From contig DMDI01000083.1 in the NCBI GenBank assembly GCA_003445555.1, forward strand, positions 1,188-6,622: a stretch of 5,435 bases of DNA, given 5' to 3'. The notes under the pieces are model-generated. The model had not been told where the DNA came from, did no database searches, and saw only the letters and a program-made list of their open reading frames with translations. The position numbers were made by a program, and so were the translations under genes. This DNA is from Desulfotomaculum sp. (GTDB lineage Bacteria; Bacillota; Desulfotomaculia; Desulfotomaculales; Nap2-2B). Shown in pieces: positions 1 through 5,435 of this stretch (position 1 is its first letter; each line of letters starts with the position of its first letter).

Positions 1-131
1 GTGATTGTTCTGTGATAATGTCACCTTAAAATGTTTCTGAGAAAATGTCACCTAAGTTAAAATGGGAGCTGTCAACATTCTGAGAAAATGTCACCCCAAA
101 AGGGGTAGTTTTATTCTGAGAAAATGTCACC
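1..131. repeat. Left-end array of four 18-bp repeats of the insertion sequence
   Basis: Four copies in one orientation lie at 8-25 (TTCTGTGATAATGTCACC) and at 35-52, 78-95 and 114-131 (each TTCTGAGAAAATGTCACC). The first copy contains a perfect dyad, GTGA-N5-TCAC; in the other three the left arm is GAGA. The copies are unevenly spaced, with starts 27, 43 and 36 bp apart. A small stem, ACCCC-AAAA-GGGGT, lies between the third and fourth copies at 93-106. Repeats of this kind at an insertion-sequence end are usually transposase-binding sites, and that role is inferred here from position. The array may continue to the left of the window. Confidence 0.75.
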
Positions 132-349
132 CCTTAAAGAATATTTATCACCTAGCTTTAAAAAGCAATAAAGAGACTTCTAAGTTTATCCTTTAATTAA
201 CGCAAGAGGTATAAAAGTATACAGGGGCATAAAAAGAAAGGGAAGATAGGTAAGTTTTTACCTTGAAAAATAGGTCAACTGATCACTAAAGTATAAATGA
301 TTTAAAAAACACGGCCTTGACCTTGAGTTGCAAAAAAGCATCGAGCCGC

Positions 350-442
350 TGGTTGTGGACAGTGTCGGCCTATGGACAACCTTGCGGGTTGACCACAGGC
401 CGCAGGCCTTCGCTAAAGCGTTGCCCACACTGCCCACAACCA
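350..442. repeat. GC-rich nested inverted repeat (three-way-junction foldback)
   Basis: The outer arms 350-365 and 427-442 pair at 15 of 16 positions. Inside are two smaller hairpins. One pairs 366-381 with 387-402 (14 of 16 pairs, loop TTGCG). The other, at 405-425, is centred on CGCT-AA-AGCG. Together they can be drawn as a three-way junction. The block is GC-rich within an AT-rich element, and lies between the transposase stop and the left-end array. It contains several TTGNCCACA-like and TGTGGACA-like words that loosely resemble DnaA boxes, but none matches the TTATNCACA consensus. Its function is unknown; it could be a structural part of the element's end or an inserted palindromic repeat. 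Confidence 0.6.
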
Positions 443-566
443 CGACGGCGAAATAAATCATCATAACCATGAACTATAGCCAGGTAAACACATAAAAGTA
501 GTTAAACCAAGAGTAGTCTATTATAACCCTACTCTATACATGAACGGGGTCTAAAAAAGCTTTTCC

Positions 567-1522
567 TTACCTACCTCCAGGCAAGCCTTGAACTATAAAG
601 GGCCTCCAAAATTTCTCTGTCTGATTCCTATAGCCGAATGACGCGGCTACATACCGGCTGGGCTTGATCCTCCAGGGATGGCCCGGGGCAGATTTGACCG
701 GTATATGCTGTTTTTTAGATTGCTTTTTGACCTTAGCTTCCTTTTTGGGTAGTTCCTCAAGAACCTTTACATCATACACGGAACCATTGTATTCTGCCTT
801 TAAGCCAATTCTGTTGCTTTTAAGTACGGTAATCCTAGCTTTAGGAGGAATAGACGCTGTTTTACCGGCTATTTTTATTTTATAGTAGGTTTTATCCAGG
901 GAGAACGTAAAGCCATTATCAACCTGCCTTGTTTCTTTAACCCACAAAACAAAAGTCTTAGATTAATCTCACCGTCAAGTTGCCTAAAGGTACTTTCAGC
1001 TTCTTTGGGTTCTACGGCAAACTTCTGGTTATATTCTTTAATAAACTCATTTAAGAATATATTTGCTTCTTCAATTGTCTTTATGCCGGCAACCCCAAAT
1101 TCTACCGGCAGCCTGCTTTGAAGAGTTTCCCAGAGCCTTGTCACATACGTCCCTTTGCTCTTCAGGTATTTGAGCATAGATTAGATTTATTCCCAGTTAC
1201 GGCATAGCCCTGCCAAATTGCGTATCCTTAACTCTTTTCTCAAGTAGTTCTTGGAAAGGTGAAAAATTAGCCTTTGAATATATATCTCAAGCTTTTAAGC
1301 TTCACTATCGAATTTTTCGTATCTTCAGCTACGGCATGCCAGGGTTTCCGGCCCCTATTTTTATGAATTACGAACGACTCGCCATGTTCCTTGACCCCCT
1401 TTTTAAGGCGTTTTACCTGGCGGCAGCAATAGCCGGAAACTAAAGCCGCTTCACTGATAGTCATTTTCTCGAAAATTTTCGCAACGGGCAATGTAAAACT
1501 TGTTTCGTTCTCCCTGTGTCAT
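567..1522 (-). pseudogene. Broken ISNCY-family transposase, catalytic core deleted
   Basis: The likely original start is ATG at 1522-1520, reading MTQGERNKFYIAR, with GGGAGG 12 bases upstream. The reading frame changes near 1485-1490, and the next segment carries a helix-turn-helix (MTISEAALVSGYCCRQVKRL) and a KNRGRKP stretch. A second frame change near 1270 leads to KANFSPFQELLEKRVK, joined directly to DTQFGRAMP. This junction implies an internal deletion of the region expected to hold the first two catalytic aspartates. A stop follows at 1199-1197. Another shift near 1150-1165 restores RLWETLQSRLPVEFGVAG; the residue expected to be the catalytic glutamate (RVERLWE in relatives, as I recall) is a threonine here. 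A last shift near 950 gives VKETRQVDNGFTFSLDKTYY and the C-terminal tail, ending at 567. About 318 codons remain, against roughly 400-450 in intact relatives. Confidence 0.8.
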
Positions 1523-1535
1523 TGATAATATCATC

Positions 1536-1620
1536 CTCCCATTTTAACTTAGTGTGATTGTTCTGTGATAATGTCACCCTAAAATATTTCAGTGAAAATA
1601 TCACTGGTGTAAAATGGGAG
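1536..1620. repeat. Right-end (transposase-proximal) repeat block of the insertion sequence
   Basis: Two copies of the 18-bp motif lie at 1561-1578 (TTCTGTGATAATGTCACC) and 1588-1605 (TTCAGTGAAAATATCACT). Both have dyad arms, GTGA/TCAC and AGTGA/TCACT. They point the same way as the copies in the left array. The block is bounded by an exact 11-bp inverted repeat, CTCCCATTTTA at 1536-1546 and TAAAATGGGAG at 1610-1620. Positions 1554-1620 align with 2-68 or so as a direct repeat of about 67 bp, exact over the first 25 bp (1-25 versus 1554-1578) and partly diverged after that. The block lies just upstream of the transposase start, so it could also hold its promoter or operator. Confidence 0.68.
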
Positions 1621-1859
1621 GCTATGTTATTGGAAAGCTAAGAGATATAAGTAATTCGGGTAGATAATAAATTAAAAAATTGCACGAGAATGACTACAAA
1701 AATTTGAAAATGTTAACTATAAATCTTTTTTATTAAAGACCCATCGTTCATAAAATTATTTAATAATAGTCATAAAGGATTTATATAGAAAGTTAAAGAA
1801 TAAATATTACATAGGTGTTATTTTATTTTTTTAGAAATATGCATGGGGAGGTATAATTA
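1621..1859. other. AT-rich leader between the dead insertion sequence and the reductase gene
   Basis: No open frame or RNA gene is recognisable in these 239 bases, which are strongly AT-rich. A weak promoter can be drawn for the downstream gene: TTAAAG at 1793-1798 and TGTTAT at 1816-1821, 17 bases apart. In such AT-rich sequence matches of this quality occur by chance, so it is only a candidate. No riboswitch-like conserved core or clear attenuator was seen. The insertion-sequence end lies about 240 bp upstream of the start codon and could supply outward transcription, but no outward promoter is evident. Confidence 0.4.
1845..1851 (+). promoter_or_regulatory. Strong ribosome binding site for the reductase gene
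   Basis: GGGGAGG lies 8 bases before the ATG at 1860. It is a near-ideal Shine-Dalgarno sequence at good spacing for a Firmicute and fixes the chosen start. Confidence 0.85.
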
Positions 1860-3140
1860 ATGGAAGATTATAATCAAATGTGGACTGATTTAGAAATGGA
1901 TTTAGAGCGCCATGATGTTTTACTAAATGCCCTTCCTGAACTTTACCAGTCTACTTACCTGGTTCAAAATAACCGGCCCCGGGCAATGGCCTATTTTGAT
2001 TTTGTGATTTCCGAAATTCACGGGCTCAGGGTAAAGGAATTAGTAGAACATAAAACTAAAGGAGGCAAAATTTTCGGTGCTTTTTGCGTTTACGTCCCGG
2101 AAGAAATTATTGTTGCCGCTAATGGGATTTGTGTTGGGCTTTGCGCCGGCGCAGAAATTTCTATTGCCCGGGCAGAGCAAGTATTACCCCGCAATATTTG
2201 CCCCTTGATTAAATCAGCCTTCGGTTTTAAGCTGGAAAAAATTTGTCCTTATTTTCAAGCCTGTGATTTAGTTGTGGGAGAAACTACCTGTGACGGAAAG
2301 AAAAAAACATGGGAAATTTTATCAGATTATGTACCAATGTACGTAATGGAACTCCCCCAACAAAAAAGGGAAGTGGATAGGGCATTGTGGACGGGTGAAT
2401 TACTTGCTTTTAAACAAAAGGTAGAAGATATTACCGGGAATAAAATTACGGCTTCGGCTTTGTCTAAAGCTACAACCTTACTAAACTCAAGGCGGGCAGC
2501 TTTAAAACATCTTTACGATTTACGTAAAGCTGACCCTGTTCCTATCAGCGGACTTGACGCGCTTTTGCCTGTGCAGGTATCTTTTTTTGATGACCCTCTT
2601 CGGTTAACTCAAAAGGTAAACGAATTATGTGCAGAATTAGAAAGTAGAATAAATAATAAAATAGGGGTAACACCCCCAAACACGCCTCGTATTTTAATTT
2701 CTGGCAGCCCTATGGTTATACCTAACTGGAAAATTCATTCTATTATTGAAAGTAGCGGAGCAGTGGTGGTGTGTGAAGAATCCTGTACCGGTACCCGTCT
2801 TTTTAGCTCTTTAAATACTGGAATAAATGAAAATGACTTAGACGCTCAAATTAAATTTATAGCCGAGCGTCAACTGAAAACAAACTGCGCCTGCTTTACC
2901 CCTAATGAGGAGCGCCTGGAAGAAATTTTAGATTTATGCCGGGAGTATAAAGTTGACGGAGTAATTAACTACTCGCTCTCGTTTTGTCAGCCCTATATGC
3001 TGGAGGCGGTAAAGATAAAAAAGTATCTTGACCAAAAAAAGATACCCTTGCTCACCCTTGAAACCGATTATGGCCTTGGGGACGTAGAACAAATTAGAAC
3101 CAGGGTTCAGGCTTTTATTGAGATGTTAAGTAAAAAATAA
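1860..3140 (+). CDS. Double-cubane-cluster-containing anaerobic reductase (2-hydroxyacyl-CoA dehydratase superfamily)
   Basis: This 426-residue soluble protein belongs to the HgdB/FldB/BcrC-like superfamily (2-hydroxyacyl-CoA dehydratase, HGD-D). It best fits the double-cubane cluster protein (DCCP) branch known from Carboxydothermus, in which an [Fe8S9] cluster receives low-potential electrons from an ATP-dependent activator and reduces small substrates; the physiological substrate is not established. Visible marks are YFDFVISEIHGLRVKELVEH (45-64), CVGLCAGAEIS (91-101), NICPLIKSAFG (113-122), CDLVVGETTCDGKKK (135-149), CEESCTG (305-311), TNCACF (341-346), SFCQPY (374-379) and the C-terminal family signature LETDYGLGDVEQIRTRVQAF (400-419). 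There are 14 cysteines; Cys95, 114, 144, 305, 343/345 and 376 are plausible cluster ligands by position, which is an inference. There is no signal peptide or membrane segment. Length is normal for the family and the frame is intact. No activator ATPase gene (BadF/HgdC type) lies nearby, so the electron donor must be encoded elsewhere. Assignment to the superfamily is firm, to the DCCP branch likely. Confidence 0.88.
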   Translation: MEDYNQMWTDLEMDLERHDVLLNALPELYQSTYLVQNNRPRAMAYFDFVISEIHGLRVKELVEHKTKGGKIFGAFCVYVPEEIIVAANGICVGLCAGAEISIARAEQVLPRNICPLIKSAFGFKLEKICPYFQACDLVVGETTCDGKKKTWEILSDYVPMYVMELPQQKREVDRALWTGELLAFKQKVEDITGNKITASALSKATTLLNSRRAALKHLYDLRKADPVPISGLDALLPVQVSFFDDPLRLTQKVNELCAELESRINNKIGVTPPNTPRILISGSPMVIPNWKIHSIIESSGAVVVCEESCTGTRLFSSLNTGINENDLDAQIKFIAERQLKTNCACFTPNEERLEEILDLCREYKVDGVINYSLSFCQPYMLEAVKIKKYLDQKKIPLLTLETDYGLGDVEQIRTRVQAFIEMLSKK

Positions 3141-3628
3141 TGGAGTGTGTCAGGACCGATTTAAAAAAATTGTCCCCCACCCTGGTTTTAGTTTATAAAT
3201 AATGATCGGTTAAAAGAAAAATAAATATAGAAAGGGATGTTTGTATTCCTTATGCTTAACCCAACTTCACCCTTTCAAACCATTGAACCCTTGGGAATCA
3301 AGATAAAGTTATTTTTAATTTAGTCTACAATTTTCAACTTCACTAATATCATGCATTAAAAATGTATTACCACCAGCAAAAGATCTAACAAAAAGATAAT
3401 TACGTTCCTGAAGAAAAATAAATTATCACTACCTGGTTTTTGGCAGCTTATATCCCGATTATAAATGTAAGTGATAATTCCCCATTAACCTCTCATTTAA
3501 TCTTTCTTCAGGAATAAAAAAATCAAGCCAATAACACAATTAGCCCTTTAGGGTACTTTTCAATGTTTTACAAAAATATGCTAACCTAACCTCCATAAAT
3601 TACTAAACGCTTGACAAATCTCTTGTTT
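3141..3628. other. Non-coding spacer after the reductase gene
   Basis: No convincing gene is seen in either strand. Just after the stop, CAGGACC...GTCCCCCACCCTGG (3151-3185) offers only a short imperfect stem and no U-tract, so I do not call a terminator. The words ACCGAT (3155-3160) and ATCGGT (3205-3210) form a short inverted repeat across 56 bp. The main structured part is the inverted repeat at 3405-3514, listed separately. The remainder is AT-rich without recognisable signals. Confidence 0.5.
3405..3514. repeat. 110-bp inverted-repeat structure (possible MITE or structured RNA)
   Basis: Two perfect inverted pairs are nested. TTCCTGAAGAAA at 3405-3416 pairs with TTTCTTCAGGAA at 3503-3514 (12 bp), and AATTATCACT at 3421-3430 pairs with AGTGATAATT at 3470-3479 (10 bp). 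The internal loop is asymmetric, 4 nt on the left and 23 nt on the right, and the apical loop is 39 nt. Twenty-two exact pairs in nested order are unlikely by chance even in AT-rich DNA. The span contains no gene. It could be a small non-autonomous element bounded by terminal inverted repeats, or a structured transcript. Neither flank shows an evident target-site duplication. Confidence 0.5.
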
Positions 3629-4114
3629 TTAGGTGGTTTTGTTAAAACGAATATGTAACATGATACCCCATCCTATGGAGATCAAAAGATATATTATCAA
3701 TACAGGAAAGAATAAGTTATTGTTTAACTTTACTGGATTTGTAGTATTTGCTATATAGACCAAATGGAAGATGATTATTAATAAAATGTTTGTTGCCAAA
3801 CCAATGAAGTACATCCAATTTGAAATTATTAAAATGGAACTCTCTTTTCTCTCGGGCGCTAACCAATAATCTTTTTTAGGAAAGTTAATCCATTCTTTGG
3901 GGCATTTTTTTAATAAAAATGGGGTTAATAGGAACACTATTGCTATAAAGACCAATATGGCACTTGTAAAAATAAAATTAGATTCTTTCGGCTCCCAGCC
4001 ATTTGGGAAACCATTGGCGCTAAAATGAGTGGCTACTTTTTCGGGCAGGCAAGGCCAATATAGTAGCTGAAAAATTATACCGAAAATTGGGGTTAAAAAC
4101 AGACTTATTTTCAT
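3629..4114 (-). CDS. DUF1648 domain membrane protein
   Basis: This 161-residue protein has four predicted membrane helices, at about residues 1-20, 46-68, 97-121 and 134-156. After the first helix it carries the DUF1648 signature, LPEKVATHFSANGFPNGW (23-40). A second recognisable stretch is CPKEWINFPKKDYWLAPERK (71-90), in the loop between helices 2 and 3. DUF1648 is also the N-terminal domain of SdpI-type proteins, which give immunity to the SdpC toxin in Bacillus, but stand-alone proteins of this size have no established function and no toxin gene is present here. The start is ATG at 4114-4112: an in-frame TAA four codons upstream rules out an earlier start. The Shine-Dalgarno is poor; an AGGAGG complement lies at 4152-4157, about 37 bases away and too far to serve this start. 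The gene appears single and complete. Confidence 0.8.
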   Translation of the reverse strand: MKISLFLTPIFGIIFQLLYWPCLPEKVATHFSANGFPNGWEPKESNFIFTSAILVFIAIVFLLTPFLLKKCPKEWINFPKKDYWLAPERKESSILIISNWMYFIGLATNILLIIIFHLVYIANTTNPVKLNNNLFFPVLIIYLLISIGWGIMLHIRFNKTT

Positions 4115-4614
4115 GAGTACATTTTAACCAGCTAACACCGGTTACTTCAATCCTCCTGTTATATAAAAGAAAAGGACCAGACCCTTAATCCGGCTTATAC
4201 CATTTTGGAAATTGCTTTAATTTGTCTTTTTGGTTGATAATGCCTGCAGACCTCTTTTTTGCTTTTCCGTTTCGTAAAATCAATCTTTATTATGTTTACG
4301 GCTTCCTGCAGGTTCTTTCCTGGCTTAAAAACCACTACCTGCCTAATATTTTAAAGAAAATGTCATGCTTTTGTAAAGACAATTTTTGCTTAATGAAACG
4401 GGTTTTTAGCCTACCTGTAAGGAAATGAAATTTTAATTCAAGGATATATTATTTATCTATTTTGCAGAAAGATGTGCAAGTTAAAAATGAGAGAATAATT
4501 ATCGTAAAACATAAATGAAAACAGTTATATCCTAACTCGGCCCAACTGGGCTTCTTCTTTTTTCAGGTGATGTTTTTTGTATTATCGTTATAATTTTTTA
4601 CCAAAAAAGAATGA
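4115..4614. other. Mostly non-coding region with an unassigned minus-strand frame
   Basis: No clearly real gene is seen. On the minus strand, 4350-4195 is open for 51 codons and reads partly like protein (FKPGKNLQEAVNIIK, then RKSKKEVCRHYQPKRQIKAI), but it lacks an ATG and a ribosome binding site and matches nothing I recognise. It may be a gene remnant. The plus-strand frame over 4222-4428, starting with TTG, looks like a shadow: it has no ribosome binding site and an unconvincing composition. A terminator-like hairpin at 4540-4563 is listed separately. The remainder is AT-rich. Confidence 0.4.
4540..4563 (+). terminator. Possible rho-independent terminator
   Basis: GCCCAACTGGGC (4540-4551) can form a short GC-rich stem and is followed at once by TTCTTCTTTTTT (4552-4563). 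The stem is only 4-5 bp, which is short for an efficient terminator. No intact plus-strand gene lies just upstream, so it may be a leftover of a decayed gene, or a chance match. Confidence 0.35.
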
Positions 4615-4830
4615 CATAAAGATGAGAAATGCTGGAGTTTTTCCTTATTCAAATGGTACACTGATTGGGAGGCCCTGGTCGCCTTGGTGGACAAAAAGTT
4701 CCAGTTGTCTTCAATGCTTGCACCGCATCAAGCAAAGATGATGAAGAATATGGAGGCTGCAGGATTCCCGACAGATCCTACGGAGTTCTTAAAGGGCGCT
4801 AAGGCGGCGGGGATCCCAATCTATTTTTAA
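4615..4830 (+). pseudogene. Truncated coding remnant, probably of a DsrE-like protein
   Basis: The frame is open from just after a TGA at 4612-4614 to a TAA at 4828-4830. From 4654 it reads as 58 residues of plausible protein: WYTDWEALVALVDKKF, then MLAPHQAKMMKNMEAAGFP, then FLKGAKAAGIPIYF. GC content rises here compared with the flanks, as expected for former coding DNA. The ending FLKGAKAAGIPIYF resembles the segment of DsrE/DsrF-family (sulfur-relay-like) proteins that usually continues to a cysteine and a further C-terminal part, so both ends seem to be missing. No ribosome binding site or good start codon is seen. The DsrE assignment is from remembered similarity and is tentative; that it is a coding remnant is more certain than what it encoded. 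Confidence 0.45.
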
Positions 4831-4868
4831 TTCCTAACCCCCGACCGCACTATTTTTAAGAAACGGCA

Positions 4869-5435
4869 TTAATAGTAAAGGGATTTGACCTCCTTTAAAT
4901 CATCCAGCCGGTTGATTTTTATCATTTTTTCCGAAACCGTATACAGCAGGTTATCAATGTACAGAATTCTTTTTATGGCTGCGCTTTGATAGGGCGGGCT
5001 GAGAGCCTGCCCCGCTCCTTGCGGCTCATAAACCGGCTCAGGCACTTTCCGGTACATCTCCCCATGCGTAAGAGTACCCTTTAACCAGATTCCTTTAGTT
5101 AAAGACAGGCCAAAAATGTAGGCGCCCTCCCACTGCCCGTAATATTTATGACGGTATTCGGGAGTTACTGTTGCGCCGTTTTTTACGTCTTCCCCAACAC
5201 CTTCGTAAAACCACACCGGGTATTGAACGGGCAGGGCCAGCAGACTCTTTGATTTGCTGAACAAAAAGGCTTTGTGGTCATTTAAGGCCGGGGAGTCCGC
5301 GTTATCCCGTTCAATAATATATTTTGCCTTTTCCTTGGGCTGTTCCGGATTGGTCACGTCAAACAAAGCTATTTTAACGGCGTTTTGCCACCTGGGCCGG
5401 GGAGGCGGGGGCGGGATAATTCCGGACGGTTCAGG
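4869..5435 (-). CDS. Beta-propeller domain protein, C-terminal part (runs off the right edge)
   Basis: The frame is open from the right edge to TAA at 4871-4869 and gives the last 188 residues. It matches the C-terminal end of the secreted/cell-surface beta-propeller proteins (Beta_propel family, COG4880). Visible marks are KIALFDVTNPEQPKEKAKYI (21-40), the SPALNDHKAFLFSKSKSLLALP stretch (48-69), QWEGAYIFGLSLTKGIWLKG (101-120), RILYIDNLLYTVSEKMIKIN (157-176) and the closing RLDDLKEVKSLYY. Such proteins are normally exported, but the N-terminal signal is outside the window. Two features differ from typical members: a proline-rich run, PPPPPRP (8-14), just before the KIALFDV strand, and an insert with VWFYEGVGEDVKNGATVTPEYRH, split by the usual strands (72-94). 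No terminator is evident after the stop. The true start lies beyond 5435; the in-frame TTG at 5366 is not a real start. Confidence 0.82.
   Translation of the reverse strand, partial: PEPSGIIPPPPPRPRWQNAVKIALFDVTNPEQPKEKAKYIIERDNADSPALNDHKAFLFSKSKSLLALPVQYPVWFYEGVGEDVKNGATVTPEYRHKYYGQWEGAYIFGLSLTKGIWLKGTLTHGEMYRKVPEPVYEPQGAGQALSPPYQSAAIKRILYIDNLLYTVSEKMIKINRLDDLKEVKSLYY

Larger units (their letters stand above)
1..1620 (-). mobile_element. Decayed ISNCY-type insertion sequence, with end arrays and a broken transposase
   Basis: The segment contains a minus-strand transposase remnant (567-1522) between two blocks of related short repeats (1-131 and 1536-1620). The 25 bp at 1-25 recur exactly at 1554-1578, which ties both ends to one element or to one family of elements. 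The transposase resembles ISNCY-family DDE transposases: an N-terminal helix-turn-helix with the NRGRKP stretch, a TQFGRAM-like core segment, an RLWETLQSRLPVE motif and a C-terminal VKETRQVDNGFTFS segment. The catalytic core is deleted, so the element cannot move by itself. The true outer boundaries are uncertain because the left block starts at the window edge and no clear target-site duplication is visible. The family name comes from remembered protein motifs, not from a database search. Confidence 0.72.

Noticed and set aside
1..131. CRISPR-like array
   Set aside because: The repeats are only 18 bp and spacing is irregular (27, 43 and 36 bp between starts). The same motif recurs at the other end of a transposase remnant, which fits insertion-sequence ends.
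350..442. Replication-origin-like cluster of DnaA boxes
   Set aside because: The CCACA words deviate from TTATNCACA at two or more positions and are explained by the inverted-repeat symmetry. No dnaA or rep gene is nearby.
258..470. Minus-strand 70-codon open frame over the GC-rich foldback
   Set aside because: It reads straight through the palindromic block, has no ribosome binding site, and its composition is explained by the inverted repeats. It is treated as a chance frame.
510..535. AGAGTAG...CTACTCT stem after the transposase stop
   Set aside because: The stem is 7 bp around a 12-nt loop, AT-rich and without a U-tract on either strand, so it is not a convincing terminator.
664..885. 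Plus-strand 73-codon open frame
   Set aside because: It lies antisense to the C-terminal part of the transposase remnant, whose minus-strand reading matches family motifs.
3151..3210. Terminator of the reductase gene
   Set aside because: Only short imperfect stems can be drawn, and no T-run follows in the right place.
4222..4428. Plus-strand 68-codon frame with a TTG start
   Set aside because: It has no ribosome binding site, an odd composition and no recognisable motif.

Overview
The window looks like chromosomal DNA of an anaerobic, low-to-moderate GC Firmicute, probably of the Clostridia/Peptococcaceae type. This is inferred from gene content: a double-cubane-cluster reductase of the 2-hydroxyacyl-CoA dehydratase superfamily, a remnant of an ISNCY-type insertion sequence, a DUF1648 membrane protein and a secreted beta-propeller protein. 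AT-rich spacers and a strong GGGGAGG ribosome binding site agree. The species cannot be named from this sequence. Fewer than half of the bases lie in intact genes; the rest is a decayed mobile element, gene remnants and AT-rich spacer.

Layout. Positions 1-1620 hold a degraded insertion sequence. Its minus-strand transposase (about 567-1522) has lost the part of the catalytic core that carries both aspartates and has several frameshifts and a stop. The segment is bordered by arrays of an 18-bp motif (TTCTGAGAAAATGTCACC and variants), and contains a GC-rich foldback at 350-442 that can be drawn as a three-way junction. Positions 1621-1859 are AT-rich leader. The one clearly intact catalytic gene, 1860-3140 (+), encodes a 426-residue double-cubane-cluster type reductase. 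Its ATP-dependent activator is not in the window.

Positions 3141-3628 are non-coding and contain a 110-bp inverted-repeat structure (3405-3514). A small DUF1648 membrane protein follows on the minus strand (3629-4114). Positions 4115-4653 are mostly non-coding, with one possible terminator. A truncated coding remnant, probably of a DsrE-like protein, lies at 4615-4830 (+). It faces the 3' end of a beta-propeller protein gene that runs off the right edge (4869-5435, minus).

The genes do not form an evident operon: strands alternate and spacers are long. The reductase appears to be a stand-alone transcription unit next to a dead transposon, and the other genes look functionally unrelated. I do not see a convincing new multi-gene system. 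The points most worth checking are the orphan double-cubane reductase, the same-orientation end arrays of the dead insertion sequence, and the two foldback structures.
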